Shown here in pieces: positions 5,699 through 11,895 of a stretch of DNA of 11,895 nt. A program made the position numbers and the translations under genes. The notes beneath the pieces are model-generated. The model made no database searches. It was not told the origin of the DNA and saw only the letters and a list, made by a program, of their open reading frames with translations. Positions within the stretch are counted from its first letter, which is position 1. Each line of letters opens with the position of its first letter. The stretch comes from an uncultured Collinsella sp. (lineage in GTDB: Bacteria > Actinomycetota > Coriobacteriia > Coriobacteriales > Coriobacteriaceae): contig USAX01000054.1 of assembly GCA_900552705.1 (NCBI GenBank), forward strand, positions 1-11,895, in the 5' to 3' direction.

Positions 5699-6052
5699 AT
5701 GAACGTCACCGTACGCGCGTCCCTCATCGCATTGATCGCAATCGTTGGCGTCTGCTGGGCAATCCCCGTCCTCCTGGTGAGCGTCGTCCCATCCGATGCC
5801 GGCATGATCGCCATGATGGCGCTGATCTACCCCGTGCTCCCCGCAACTGCAATCACCCTCGGTCTGCTCGCCGCGAACTCCGCGAGGACGCTCTTCTGGG
5901 TACCCGCAGCGCTCGGAATCGGACCCGCGCTCCTGTTTCCCCTCGCGGTCGAGGGCAGCCAGGACCTTGCGTTCCATGGGGTTGCCTATACCGCAATCGG
6001 CTACGCCGCCATGGGCCTGCGCACCTGGACGACTGCTCGACAACATCGCTAA
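5699..6052 (+). CDS. Small four-helix membrane protein, unknown function
   Basis: This 117-residue protein is almost wholly hydrophobic, with about four membrane segments: LIALIAIVGVCWAIPVLLV; MIAMMALIYPVLPATAITLG; LFWVPAALGIGPALLF; and AYTAIGYAAMGL. It ends in a short basic tail (RTWTTARQHR). I do not recognise the family. The ATG at 5699 follows a strong AGGAGG site (spacing about six bases); the frame is open to 5660 but that region is part of a hairpin. It lies between two paralogous membrane-anchored XRE genes on the same strand, so it may be a partner or cargo of copy 1; this rests on position only. Confidence 0.75.
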   Translation: MNVTVRASLIALIAIVGVCWAIPVLLVSVVPSDAGMIAMMALIYPVLPATAITLGLLAANSARTLFWVPAALGIGPALLFPLAVEGSQDLAFHGVAYTAIGYAAMGLRTWTTARQHR

Positions 6053-6101
6053 GCCATCGCCCCGCAAGCCTCCACAAGCCAGATCTCCCCGCGGCGATGG
6101 C
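6053..6101. repeat. 9-bp inverted repeat after the small membrane gene
   Basis: GCCATCGCC (6053-6061), starting at the base after the stop codon, is the exact reverse complement of GGCGATGGC (6093-6101), with a 31-base loop. No U-tract follows. Function is uncertain. Confidence 0.4.
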
Positions 6102-6136
6102 ACGCATCGCAGCAACAATCATGCAGGTAAACCCCA

Positions 6137-6154
6137 TGCAAAACAATTTTTGCA
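6137..6154. promoter_or_regulatory. Dyad upstream of XRE copy 2 (possible operator)
   Basis: TGCAAAA (6137-6143) and TTTTGCA (6148-6154) form a perfect 7-bp dyad around CAAT, about 95 bases before the ATG at 6249. Its AT-rich composition stands out from the surroundings and its size suits a dimeric HTH regulator. A short hairpin is the alternative reading. Confidence 0.4.
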
Positions 6155-6248
6155 GCGCCCGGCAAGCCTTGCCGCATATGATGTACAACAGATTCGATAG
6201 CGCACCCGATGTGTTCGCGGGACGCTCCTTCACGACCGGGAGGTGACG

Positions 6249-6869
6249 ATGGACATCAGCAACCAGATAAAGACGAGGCGCGAGGCGATGGGGCTCTCCC
6301 AAGAACAGCTCGCCGAGAAACTCTACGTGTCGCGTCAGACGATCTCGAACTGGGAGCGGGACAAGACGTATCCGGACGTCCAGAGCCTGCTCATGCTGAG
6401 CATCCTATTCGGCACCTCCATAGACACGCTCGTGAAGGGAGACGTGACCGTTATGGAAGAGGCAGTCGAAAGAGATCGCAAGCGCATGGGAACGCGGATG
6501 CTATGGCTGGCCGTGCTGATGCTCGCGTTGCTGGCGGTGGCGTTCGCACTGATACTGTCGCCGGCGTTTAACTGGATGGAGGGCACCTGGGGCGCCGGCG
6601 TCGCCGCAGCTGCGGCGTTCCTGCCGGCGATAGCGGCGCTTGTTGTCGCAACCGTCCTCGAGCGCATCAAGCGCGAGAACGACCTGGTGACATACCGCGA
6701 GATCCTCGCCTTCATGAACGGCGAGGCGAACATCGAGCGCGATCCGCGGGCACTCCCCCGCCGCGCGTGGCCGACGAAGCATCGACTGGCGTACGACTTG
6801 CTGACTTTCATCGCCGCGGCCGCCATCGGCGGAGCACTCGGCTTTGCCGTGTGGGGGTTGCTGAACTAG
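6249..6869 (+). CDS. Membrane-anchored XRE-family regulator (206 aa, copy 2)
   Basis: It has the same design and exactly the same length as the gene at 4974: an N-terminal XRE helix-turn-helix domain (about residues 3-60, LSQEQLAEKLYVSRQTISNW), two hydrophobic segments (about 83-103 and 115-135), the conserved motif NDLVTYREILAF (from about residue 143), then a basic linker and a C-terminal hydrophobic helix (FIAAAAIGGALGFAVWGLL). It is probably a membrane-tethered DNA-binding regulator with unknown signal and targets. The ATG at 6249 follows GGGAGGTGA; a GTG two codons upstream lies inside that ribosome-binding site. Bases 6269-6709 of this gene recur almost exactly at 8610-9050. This copy is intact, so it is the likely donor. 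Confidence 0.88.
   Translation: MDISNQIKTRREAMGLSQEQLAEKLYVSRQTISNWERDKTYPDVQSLLMLSILFGTSIDTLVKGDVTVMEEAVERDRKRMGTRMLWLAVLMLALLAVAFALILSPAFNWMEGTWGAGVAAAAAFLPAIAALVVATVLERIKRENDLVTYREILAFMNGEANIERDPRALPRRAWPTKHRLAYDLLTFIAAAAIGGALGFAVWGLLN
6269..6709 (+). repeat. 441-bp direct repeat, left copy (right copy 8610-9050)
   Basis: Every base from 6269 to 6709 matches 8610-9050 at a constant offset of 2341, except A at 6608 versus G at 8949. It covers codons 8-153 of XRE copy 2: the HTH domain, both central membrane helices and the LVTYREILA motif. Flanking bases differ immediately at both ends, and there are no terminal inverted repeats. Confidence 0.97.
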
Positions 6870-6885
6870 AGGCAGCATCTGCCGA

Positions 6886-6950
6886 AGTCCGCATCACGCG
6901 CGTCAAGAATCAGCGCTTTTGGGCGGCGGCGTGCGCTCGTGATGCGGACT
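6886..6950. repeat. 13-bp perfect inverted repeat between convergent XRE genes
   Basis: AGTCCGCATCACG (6886-6898) and CGTGATGCGGACT (6938-6950) are exact reverse complements separated by 39 bases, in the gap between the plus-strand gene ending at 6869 and the minus-strand gene ending at 7012. A minor GGCAG/CTGCC hairpin lies at 6871-6883. A bidirectional transcription end is plausible, but no U-tract follows on either strand. Confidence 0.6.
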
Positions 6951-7011
6951 CGAAGGTGCCCGCAGCCGAAGACTTCAAATTGACTGCAAGCACTAGTAAA
7001 ATTCCAGCTAC

Positions 7012-8085
7012 TCAACGGTCCCTTCCGAAGGCCTTCATGAGAATGCTGACGATGCCGCAGAGAATGCCTCCAATTGGCCAAGGCAGCCAAAAGTAGCCGA
7101 CGATGGAATCGGCCGCCTGACGCCCACTACCGATGGCGTCCCATGTGGTCCCAGCGAACGAAGGACCCAAAAACAGCCAACTCAGCGCAACGATGGTGGA
7201 AACGAGCATGATGACACCGCAAGCAGCCTCGATCTTCTCGTGCGTGCGCTTTGCGGAGCGCAGCTCGTTGCGCACCGCTTCGGGAACATCGATGCGGGCG
7301 ATATCCTCAACCTCGAGTTCCTCGACCGCATCGCGGTTGTACTCATCGATATCCACGCGACCGTACATCATGCCCGCATGGACAATCAGCCATACGCCCA
7401 CCGCGACCAGGGCGAGCAGCGCAGCGCCCGCAGGAGCCTCCGCGCCAGACTCACGCTCGATGAAGTTGCCCAGCAGAACCCCCATCATGATGAGCATGAG
7501 CCCGGTAACCAACCCGCGTACCAGCACCTGGCGCGCCTGAAGACGATCATCGTCAGTATAAAAATCCTCGATAAAGGGATGCGCCTTCACAAAAGCAGAG
7601 TGCTCCATGCCAGCAGAAACCAAGATGCCAATGCCCACAAGCACGCCGGAGAACAGGGCGGCCAGCCCCAGAAGCTCGCCCCAACTTGCAGCCATACTGC
7701 TATTGAACAGGCCGCGCAGAGCCGTCCCTTCCTCAAAAAGCACGAGCCCCACAACGCCCAGGATAAACGCGGCGACACCCGTGGGAACTCGCTTGGCAAA
7801 CGAGCGCATGTGGTCGTCATAGCCACACACATCCGTCGCGGGACCGGGCGGCACGGTAGCGACGGCGGGTGCCGGAGCGCGATCGGTAAGGTCACCCTGC
7901 ACCAGGTCATCGAGCGAGCACTCGAAAATCTGGCACATTTTGATGAGCTTATCCATCTCCGGGTAGGACTTCTCGGCCTCCCACTTGGTGACGGACTGGC
8001 GGGACACCCCAAGCAGCATGGCGAGCTGCTCCTGGGTCATATGGCGCTCGGCGCGCAGATACTGAAGGTTGGTACGGAAGCTCAT
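7012..8085 (-). CDS. Large XRE-family regulator with multiple membrane helices (357 aa)
   Basis: Residues about 5-62 form an XRE helix-turn-helix domain (MTQEQLAMLLGVSRQSVTKW, then YPEMDKLIKMCQIF and SLDDLVQGDL). After a Pro/Ala-rich linker there are four hydrophobic segments (VPTGVAAFILGVVGLVLF; ELLGLAALFSGVLVGIGILV; LVTGLMLIMMGVLLG; AALLALVAVGVWLIVHAGMM). An acidic cytoplasmic stretch follows (VDIDEYNRDAVEELEVEDIA), then two more hydrophobic segments at the C-terminus. It is probably a one-component membrane-tethered regulator; its signal is unknown. It shares the HTH-membrane design but not the length or DLVTYRE motif of the two 206-residue paralogues, and it lies on the opposite strand, convergent with copy 2. 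The ATG at 8085 has a GAGAGGA Shine-Dalgarno site. It ends in TGA at 7012-7014. Confidence 0.87.
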   Translation of the reverse strand: MSFRTNLQYLRAERHMTQEQLAMLLGVSRQSVTKWEAEKSYPEMDKLIKMCQIFECSLDDLVQGDLTDRAPAPAVATVPPGPATDVCGYDDHMRSFAKRVPTGVAAFILGVVGLVLFEEGTALRGLFNSSMAASWGELLGLAALFSGVLVGIGILVSAGMEHSAFVKAHPFIEDFYTDDDRLQARQVLVRGLVTGLMLIMMGVLLGNFIERESGAEAPAGAALLALVAVGVWLIVHAGMMYGRVDIDEYNRDAVEELEVEDIARIDVPEAVRNELRSAKRTHEKIEAACGVIMLVSTIVALSWLFLGPSFAGTTWDAIGSGRQAADSIVGYFWLPWPIGGILCGIVSILMKAFGRDR

Positions 8086-8202
8086 AGTAGGTCCTCTCGT
8101 TGGCTGGGAGCGACCGCTCGGGCGTCATGATCTTGGCTCACGGCGACGGCGCGGGCGCGGCATCCCAGCGTTCGGTGCTTTCCTGCCGGCGACTTACACA
8201 CT

Positions 8203-8230
8203 ACGGTAGCCACATGGCGGAAACCACCAA
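8203..8230 (-). promoter_or_regulatory. Candidate promoter of the 357-aa XRE gene
   Basis: On the minus strand TTGGTG (8225-8230) and TACCGT (8203-8208) are 16 bases apart, giving a leader of about 110 bases before the ATG at 8085. It is a weak match to consensus and no other candidate is clearly better. Confidence 0.3.
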
Positions 8231-8248
8231 CTTGAGGCTTCATTTTAC

Positions 8249-8285
8249 GCAACCTGCAGGCACCCTATGGTTGCAAACCGCAGGT
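8249..8285 (+). promoter_or_regulatory. Interleaved repeat cluster, probable operator region
   Basis: Two imperfect direct repeats, GCAACCTGCAGG (8249-8260) and GCAAACCGCAGG (8273-8284), match at 10 of 12 bases and start 24 bp apart. Overlapping inverted repeats GCAACC/GGTTGC (8249-8254, 8269-8274) and ACCTGC/GCAGGT (8252-8257, 8280-8285) cannot both form as hairpins. The cluster sits between the divergent XRE gene at 7012-8085 and the XRE fragment at 8436, with TATTAT at 8302-8307 downstream. It probably binds a regulator of one or both genes. Apart from this, I see no gene in 8086-8435. Confidence 0.4.
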
Positions 8286-8435
8286 AGATTAAATGGACGT
8301 CATATTATAAGGAGCTTGCATCCCCTGTGAACTCAAACAATCCCCGCCGATGTTACGACCCGTTGCTTGCGGCAACGGACCATCTGCGGGCAGCATTGCG
8401 GTAACGTAGGAACCGGGCGAGAGAAAGGATCCACC

Positions 8436-8609
8436 ATGCTGAACGAGAACATCCAGGCCCTCAGGAAATCGAAAGGGCTATCGCAGGAGGAGCTCGCGCT
8501 CAAGCCGAACGTGGTGAGGCAGACGGTTTCCAAATGGGAACGCGGGCTCTCGGTGCCCGACGCGGAGATGCTCGTCGCCCTCGGTGAGACGCTCGACGTG
8601 CCGGTGAGC
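8436..8609 (+). pseudogene. Truncated XRE-family regulator (58 codons)
   Basis: From ATG 8436, with an AAAGGA Shine-Dalgarno site, the sequence MLNENIQALRKSKGLSQEEL continues through an HTH with VVRQTVSKWERGLSVPDAEM to LDVPVS. This is the complete DNA-binding domain of a common gut-bacterial XRE family that normally continues into a linker and membrane or ligand domain. At 8610 it is joined to the copied segment of XRE copy 2, out of frame by one base, so what follows (KDEARGDGAL and on, to a stop at 8912) is nonsense. The N-terminal 58 residues might still bind DNA if produced. The residues ALKPNV at the first HTH helix look slightly degenerate compared with the family as I remember it. Confidence 0.75.
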
Positions 8610-9050
8610 AAAGACGAGGCGCGAGGCGATGGGGCTCTCCCAAGAACAGCTCGCCGAGAAACTCTACGTGTCGCGTCAGACGATCTCGAACTGGGAGCGG
8701 GACAAGACGTATCCGGACGTCCAGAGCCTGCTCATGCTGAGCATCCTATTCGGCACCTCCATAGACACGCTCGTGAAGGGAGACGTGACCGTTATGGAAG
8801 AGGCAGTCGAAAGAGATCGCAAGCGCATGGGAACGCGGATGCTATGGCTGGCCGTGCTGATGCTCGCGTTGCTGGCGGTGGCGTTCGCACTGATACTGTC
8901 GCCGGCGTTTAACTGGATGGAGGGCACCTGGGGCGCCGGCGTCGCCGCGGCTGCGGCGTTCCTGCCGGCGATAGCGGCGCTTGTTGTCGCAACCGTCCTC
9001 GAGCGCATCAAGCGCGAGAACGACCTGGTGACATACCGCGAGATCCTCGC
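8610..9050 (+). pseudogene. Duplicated internal fragment of XRE copy 2
   Basis: This is the second copy of 6269-6709, differing at one base (G at 8949). It encodes residues 8-153 of the 206-residue regulator: HTH, two membrane helices and the DLVTYREILA motif. It lacks the native start, ribosome-binding site and C-terminal membrane helix. In its own frame the first ATG is at 8629, and after 9050 the frame runs without a stop through the antisense strand of the next gene to 10470, so any product would carry a meaningless tail of more than 450 residues. The breakpoints show only one or two bases of microhomology. Either a recent recombination or a chimeric assembly could explain it. Confidence 0.85.
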
Positions 9051-9126
9051 TGTCCGCAATGCAGACAGGTGCTTTACAGCCACAAGCGCGATAGTTTCAA
9101 CAACAAGATGCAGTGCCCCAGAGCCC

Positions 9127-10449
9127 CTAGCAGTCGACGATGGTCTTGCCGATCATGATGTTGAGAATCTCGACATCGGTATCCTTCATGCCCACACGGC
9201 CCACATAGCCCATGCTCGCGATCGTCTCCTCGACGGTATCCTGGATCAGACCCTCGCCGGCGCGGAAGCCGCGGCCCTGCATGGCCATATCGTGGCCCAG
9301 AATCGCCGCATCGACGGCAGCGGAAATCTTGGCGGCACAGCTCGCCTTGGCGCCGTCGCACACGATACCGCCCACGTTGCCGAGCGTGTTCGAGACCGTC
9401 GCACCAATCTGTTCGCGCGTGCCGCCACACAGCCAGGTAATCGCGGCACCGGCACCGCACGCGGCGCAAATAGCGCCGCAAAACGCCGAGAGCGCACCAA
9501 TATAGCTCTTGATATGCACGGCGATAAGGTCGGACAGCATCACGGCGCGCACCAGGCGCTCGTTGTCGCAACGCAGGTAGTCGGCATACTCCATAACGGG
9601 CAGCGCACAGGTGATGCCCTGGTTGCCCGAGCCGCACACAATGGCGACCGGCAGCGCACAGCCGTTCATGCGGGCATCGGACCCGGCGGCCGCACGGGCA
9701 CGGGCACGGCAGGCGACGTCGTCGGCACGAGCGCCCAGCAGCGTACGGCCTACCTCGGCGCCCCAAGCGTGCGCCAGGCCCTCGGCGCTTATTGCGCCGT
9801 TCAGCTCAATCTGACGTTCAACGGCGGCGCGAGCACCCTCGATGTCGCCGTCCTCGATAAAGTCGATGATGGATTCGATCGACATGGGCGTGTCGGCCTT
9901 ATCGGCGGCACGCTCGGCCACGACGCGCTCGGCGCAGGCGGCACACTCCCCCGCCGACTTGCCACACACCGGAATACCGTCGAGCGTATGGCACGTAACA
10001 TTGGTGTGGTGGTCGGTGATCTCGACGACCGCGGTATGGCCCCCGGCAGTGGCAGTTACCTTGATATAGAGGTTAGGCACACCCTCGACAAGCGACACGT
10101 CGCAGTAGTCAGCGTCGGCGAGCAGCTCGGTCACGCGAGCGCGGTCTGCATCGTCAACACTCTCGAGCACCTCGAGCGCGCTCTTGGCGTCACCGCCCAC
10201 GGCACCCAGCACGGCCGCAGCCTCGATACCGTGCATACCGCCCGAGTTGGGCACGGTCACGCTCTTAACGTTCTTAATGATGTTGCCCGAGCAGGCAACG
10301 TCCATATGATCGGGTTCGCAACCGAGCGTCTGGCTCGCCAACGCCGCTGCATAGGCAACGGCAATAGGCTCGGTGCAGCCGAGCGCACAGACAAGCTCGC
10401 GGTTCAAAACATCGCAAAATACGGCATCGCGGATAGAATCGGTAGGCAT
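9127..10449 (-). CDS. cyuA: L-cysteine desulfidase family protein (CyuA/UPF0597)
   Basis: This 440-residue protein belongs to the serine-dehydratase-alpha-like family that includes Methanocaldococcus L-cysteine desulfidase and E. coli CyuA (about 436 residues). Known members carry a [4Fe-4S] cluster and convert L-cysteine to pyruvate, ammonia and sulfide in the cytoplasm. Visible motifs are ALGCTEPIAVAYA with Cys25 (the archaeal enzyme has a key cysteine at the same position), VPNSGGMHGIEAAAVLG, CGSGNQGITCALPV, and the C-terminal cysteine pair in GGIVCDGAKASCAAKIS. It is cysteine-rich overall. The ATG at 10449 was chosen because AGGAG lies six bases upstream; an ATG two codons earlier touches that site. 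No cysteine transporter or CyuR-type regulator is next to it. Some homologues are annotated only as UPF0597 or L-serine ammonia-lyase, so substrate preference is inferred. Confidence 0.9.
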   Translation of the reverse strand: MPTDSIRDAVFCDVLNRELVCALGCTEPIAVAYAAALASQTLGCEPDHMDVACSGNIIKNVKSVTVPNSGGMHGIEAAAVLGAVGGDAKSALEVLESVDDADRARVTELLADADYCDVSLVEGVPNLYIKVTATAGGHTAVVEITDHHTNVTCHTLDGIPVCGKSAGECAACAERVVAERAADKADTPMSIESIIDFIEDGDIEGARAAVERQIELNGAISAEGLAHAWGAEVGRTLLGARADDVACRARARAAAGSDARMNGCALPVAIVCGSGNQGITCALPVMEYADYLRCDNERLVRAVMLSDLIAVHIKSYIGALSAFCGAICAACGAGAAITWLCGGTREQIGATVSNTLGNVGGIVCDGAKASCAAKISAAVDAAILGHDMAMQGRGFRAGEGLIQDTVEETIASMGYVGRVGMKDTDVEILNIMIGKTIVDC

Positions 10450-10503
10450 AGCCATCTCCTACATATATAACGGGTTGCTCTCGCAAGTAATCAACTTCTC
10501 CAT

Positions 10504-10530
10504 TTGATAACAAGGCGACAAAAACCGCAA
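10504..10530 (-). promoter_or_regulatory. Candidate promoter of cyuA
   Basis: On the minus strand TTGCGG (10525-10530) precedes TATCAA (10504-10509, in TGTTATCAA) with a short 15-base spacer. The leader would be about 50 bases. The TTATCA core matches the -10 boxes upstream of trpS and rpiB. Confidence 0.35.
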
Positions 10531-10548
10531 GCTAGGTTCCGGCAGACG

Positions 10549-10577
10549 GCCGCCAGAAGCAAATTGGCGGCATTTTT
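10549..10577 (+). terminator. Terminator-like hairpin upstream of rpiB
   Basis: GCCGCC (10549-10554) and GGCGGC (10566-10571) form a 6-bp stem with an 11-base loop, followed by ATTTTT. It is oriented for plus-strand transcription, yet no plus-strand gene ends here. It could stop antisense transcription across cyuA, end a small RNA starting near 10500, or be fortuitous. Confidence 0.5.
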
Positions 10578-10651
10578 CGTGATGAGCTGATGTTCGCCGC
10601 CGCTAAAGCGTTTGACCAAAAAACGCCCGAGTGTTTAGGCAAAAGACGCGT

Positions 10652-10657
10652 TATCAT
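10652..10657 (+). promoter_or_regulatory. -10 element of rpiB
   Basis: TATCAT lies in the string ACGCGTTATCATGC, 60 bases before the rpiB start. The 12 bases ACGCGTTATCAT recur exactly upstream of trpS. A clear -35 is not seen. Confidence 0.5.
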
Positions 10658-10717
10658 GCAGTCGAACGCGGTAAAACCTTTAGCAATTCCGCCGCACGGA
10701 CCAGAGAGGAACCACTC

Positions 10718-11185
10718 ATGAAGATCGGTATCGGTAACGATCACGCCGCCGTCGAGCTCAAGAACATCATCGCCGAGCACCTGAAGGAGCGCGGCTGCGA
10801 GGTCGTGAACTATGGCACCGACACCTCCGAGAGCTTCGACTACCCCATCGCCGGTTACAAGGTGGGCAAGGCCGTGGCCAACGGTGACGTCGACCTGGGT
10901 ATCTTGATCTGCGGTACCGGCGTCGGGATTAGCCTGGCTGCCAACAAGGTCGAGGGCGTACGCGCCGTCGTGTGCTCCGAGCCCTTCAGCGCCAAGCTCT
11001 CCCGTATGCACAACAACACCAACGTGCTGGCCTTTGGCGCCCGCGTCGTGGGCTCCGAGCTCGCCAAGATGATTGTCGACGAATGGCTCGACGCCGAGTT
11101 TGAGGGCGGCCGCCACGAGCGTCGCGTCAATCTCCTCAACGAGATCGACCAGACCCGCGGACTAAAGATTGTCGACGAGGCCTAA
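10718..11185 (+). CDS. rpiB: Ribose-5-phosphate isomerase B
   Basis: This 155-residue cytoplasmic enzyme of the RpiB/LacAB family interconverts ribose 5-phosphate and ribulose 5-phosphate in the non-oxidative pentose phosphate pathway. The N-terminal GNDHAA motif is present (the family usually has SDHAG). The catalytic cysteine is Cys65 in ICGTGVGISLAANK, His98 lies in MHNNTNVLAFGARV, and the phosphate-binding GGRHERRV is near the C-terminus. The length is normal. The ATG at 10718 has a GAGAGGA Shine-Dalgarno site. Cysteine at position 65 favours ribose-5-phosphate isomerase over the galactose-6-phosphate isomerase subunits. It is a single-gene unit with its own -10 box and a strong terminator. 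Confidence 0.95.
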   Translation: MKIGIGNDHAAVELKNIIAEHLKERGCEVVNYGTDTSESFDYPIAGYKVGKAVANGDVDLGILICGTGVGISLAANKVEGVRAVVCSEPFSAKLSRMHNNTNVLAFGARVVGSELAKMIVDEWLDAEFEGGRHERRVNLLNEIDQTRGLKIVDEA

Positions 11186-11212
11186 AGACTTACAAAGCCA
11201 TACGCTAGCGCC

Positions 11213-11260
11213 AGCCCCCGCCCGGAAGAAACATCCGGACGGGGCTCTTTAGTAGTTTTC
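11213..11260 (+). terminator. Intrinsic terminator of rpiB
   Basis: A GC-rich hairpin (11213-11246) pairs AGCCCC with GGGGCT and CCGGA with TCCGG around the loop AGAAACA, with one bulged C and one mismatch. It is followed by the U-rich CTTTAGTAGTTTTC. Confidence 0.85.
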
Positions 11261-11286
11261 TATGCGTTTACCAAAAATCTACCGGA

Positions 11287-11322
11287 ATAAAAGGGCGCCG
11301 CGGTTGGAATTCCGCGGCGCCC
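11287..11322 (-). terminator. Intrinsic terminator of ndk
   Basis: GGGCGCCGCGG (11293-11303) and CCGCGGCGCCC (11312-11322) form a perfect 11-bp stem with an 8-base loop. On the minus strand it is followed by TTTTATT, 38 bases past the ndk stop codon. It sits back-to-back with the rpiB terminator. Confidence 0.88.
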
Positions 11323-11360
11323 AAGCCACACGCTAACAGCTTTAAGGAGTCAAAGCTGGT

Positions 11361-11765
11361 TTAGCCAAAGAAGCGCTTGATCTCGATCTCGGCGTTCTCC
11401 AGGCAGTCGGAGCCGTGGATCACGTTGGCGTTGACATCGACAGCGAAGTCGCCGCGAATGGTGCCGGGCGCAGCATCAAGCGGGTTGGTAGCGCCCATAA
11501 GGGTGCGCATCTTGGAAACAGCGGAGAGACCGGAAACGACCATCTTGACGACCGGACCGCTCGTCATAAAGTCGCAGAGACCGCCAAAGAAGGGCTTGTC
11601 GGCCAGATGGGCGTAGTGCTCCTCGACGGTAGCGCGCTCGAGCGTGGTCATCTCCATGCGCTCGATGACAAGGCCGCTGCGCTCAATACGAGCAACGATC
11701 TCGCCGATCTTGCGGTCGCGCACGGCGTCGGGCTTAATCATGATGAAGGTCTTCTCGATAGCCAT
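11361..11765 (-). CDS. ndk: Nucleoside diphosphate kinase
   Basis: This 134-residue cytoplasmic enzyme transfers the gamma-phosphate of ATP to other (d)NDPs through a phosphohistidine. The active-site motif NVIHGSDCLENAEIEI contains His117, the expected catalytic histidine. The N-terminal TFIMIKPDAVRDRKIGEI, the HYAHLADKPFF region, and GATNPLDAAPGTIRGDFA are all typical of Ndk. The length is slightly short but normal for bacteria. The ATG at 11765 has an AAAGG site eight bases upstream; an upstream in-frame extension (MGLGHARTYLKGYL) covers the leader and ribosome-binding site and is rejected. It is transcribed alone, from the promoter at 11829-11857 to the terminator at 11287-11322. Confidence 0.96.
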   Translation of the reverse strand: MAIEKTFIMIKPDAVRDRKIGEIVARIERSGLVIERMEMTTLERATVEEHYAHLADKPFFGGLCDFMTSGPVVKMVVSGLSAVSKMRTLMGATNPLDAAPGTIRGDFAVDVNANVIHGSDCLENAEIEIKRFFG

Positions 11766-11828
11766 AAGGTAGCCTTTCAAGTAGGTTCGCGCGTGCCCAA
11801 GTCCCATTCCGGCACCCGCCTGGACTGC

Positions 11829-11857
11829 ATCGTAACAGAGTTTTAGCTGCAGTTAAA
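11829..11857 (-). promoter_or_regulatory. Promoter of ndk
   Basis: On the minus strand TTTAAC (11852-11857) and TACGAT (11829-11834) are separated by 17 bases. The -10 lies in GTTACGATGC, close to the boxes upstream of rpiB (GTTATCATGC) and XRE copy 1 (GGTACGATGC). The leader is about 57 bases. Confidence 0.6.
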
Positions 11858-11895
11858 CAAAAAGCTGTTTATTGAAACGCTGCAATTTATTAAAG

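Noticed and set aside
7240..8130. A 296-codon plus-strand open frame opposite the 357-residue XRE gene.
   Set aside because: It is Arg/His/Gln-rich with no recognisable domain and exactly overlaps a minus-strand gene with an HTH and membrane helices; it is a shadow frame.
8327..8404. A 25-residue open frame starting at GTG 8327.
   Set aside because: The AAGGAG upstream is about 12 bases away, the product resembles nothing I know, and the region is probably the leader of the truncated XRE gene.
4366..9126. A classic genomic island or transposon.
   Set aside because: I found no transposase, integrase, terminal inverted repeats or target-site duplication. The region is called a rearrangement hotspot only on the evidence of broken genes and duplication.
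8629..10470. A 613-codon plus-strand open frame from the duplicated XRE fragment through the whole cyuA region.
   Set aside because: After 9050 it is antisense to cyuA, whose minus-strand product has clear family motifs. The open frame is a by-product of GC-rich codon bias and of the lost stop codon at the duplication junction.

Overview
The window reads as chromosomal DNA of a high-GC Gram-positive gut anaerobe of the class Coriobacteriia, most likely a Collinsella species. This rests on strong G/C bias at third codon positions, ordinary Shine-Dalgarno sites, and the style of the housekeeping proteins. The genus is recognised from memory, not from a search.

Layout, left to right. (1) 1-490: the start of a coiled-coil protein on the minus strand, a tRNA-Ala(CGC) with its own promoter and terminator, and an 80-bp element built as a perfect 36-bp inverted repeat. 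(2) 493-1431: a radical-SAM protein of the PflX type (minus). (3) 1432-1955: an intergenic region carrying a probable 6S RNA (plus) and the promoter of the next gene. (4) 1956-4364: a WecA/TagO-type polyprenyl-phosphate sugar-1-phosphate transferase, then tryptophanyl-tRNA synthetase. (5) 4366-9126: an accessory, disrupted region. It starts inside a HAD-hydrolase gene that is broken after about 47 codons and joined to the tail of a ribbon-helix-helix protein. It then holds two intact paralogous membrane-anchored XRE regulators (206 residues each), a small membrane protein between them, a larger XRE-membrane regulator on the opposite strand, and a truncated fourth XRE gene. The fourth gene runs directly into a 441-bp, nearly exact second copy of the middle of the XRE gene at 6249. 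(6) 9127-11765: conserved genes again: an L-cysteine desulfidase family protein (minus), ribose-5-phosphate isomerase B (plus) and nucleoside diphosphate kinase (minus), with recognisable terminators.

The flanking genes look like ordinary metabolism and translation. The centre looks like a recombination hotspot where membrane-tethered HTH regulators have accumulated, duplicated and decayed. Dyad or direct-repeat candidate operators lie upstream of three of the five XRE genes or fragments, which suggests autoregulated or cross-regulated sensors, but no signal or target can be read from the sequence. I see no transposase, integrase, CRISPR array or recognisable defence system. The most notable observations are the 441-bp duplication (real rearrangement or assembly chimera), the HAD/RHH chimera, the XRE-membrane cluster and the 36-bp inverted repeat.
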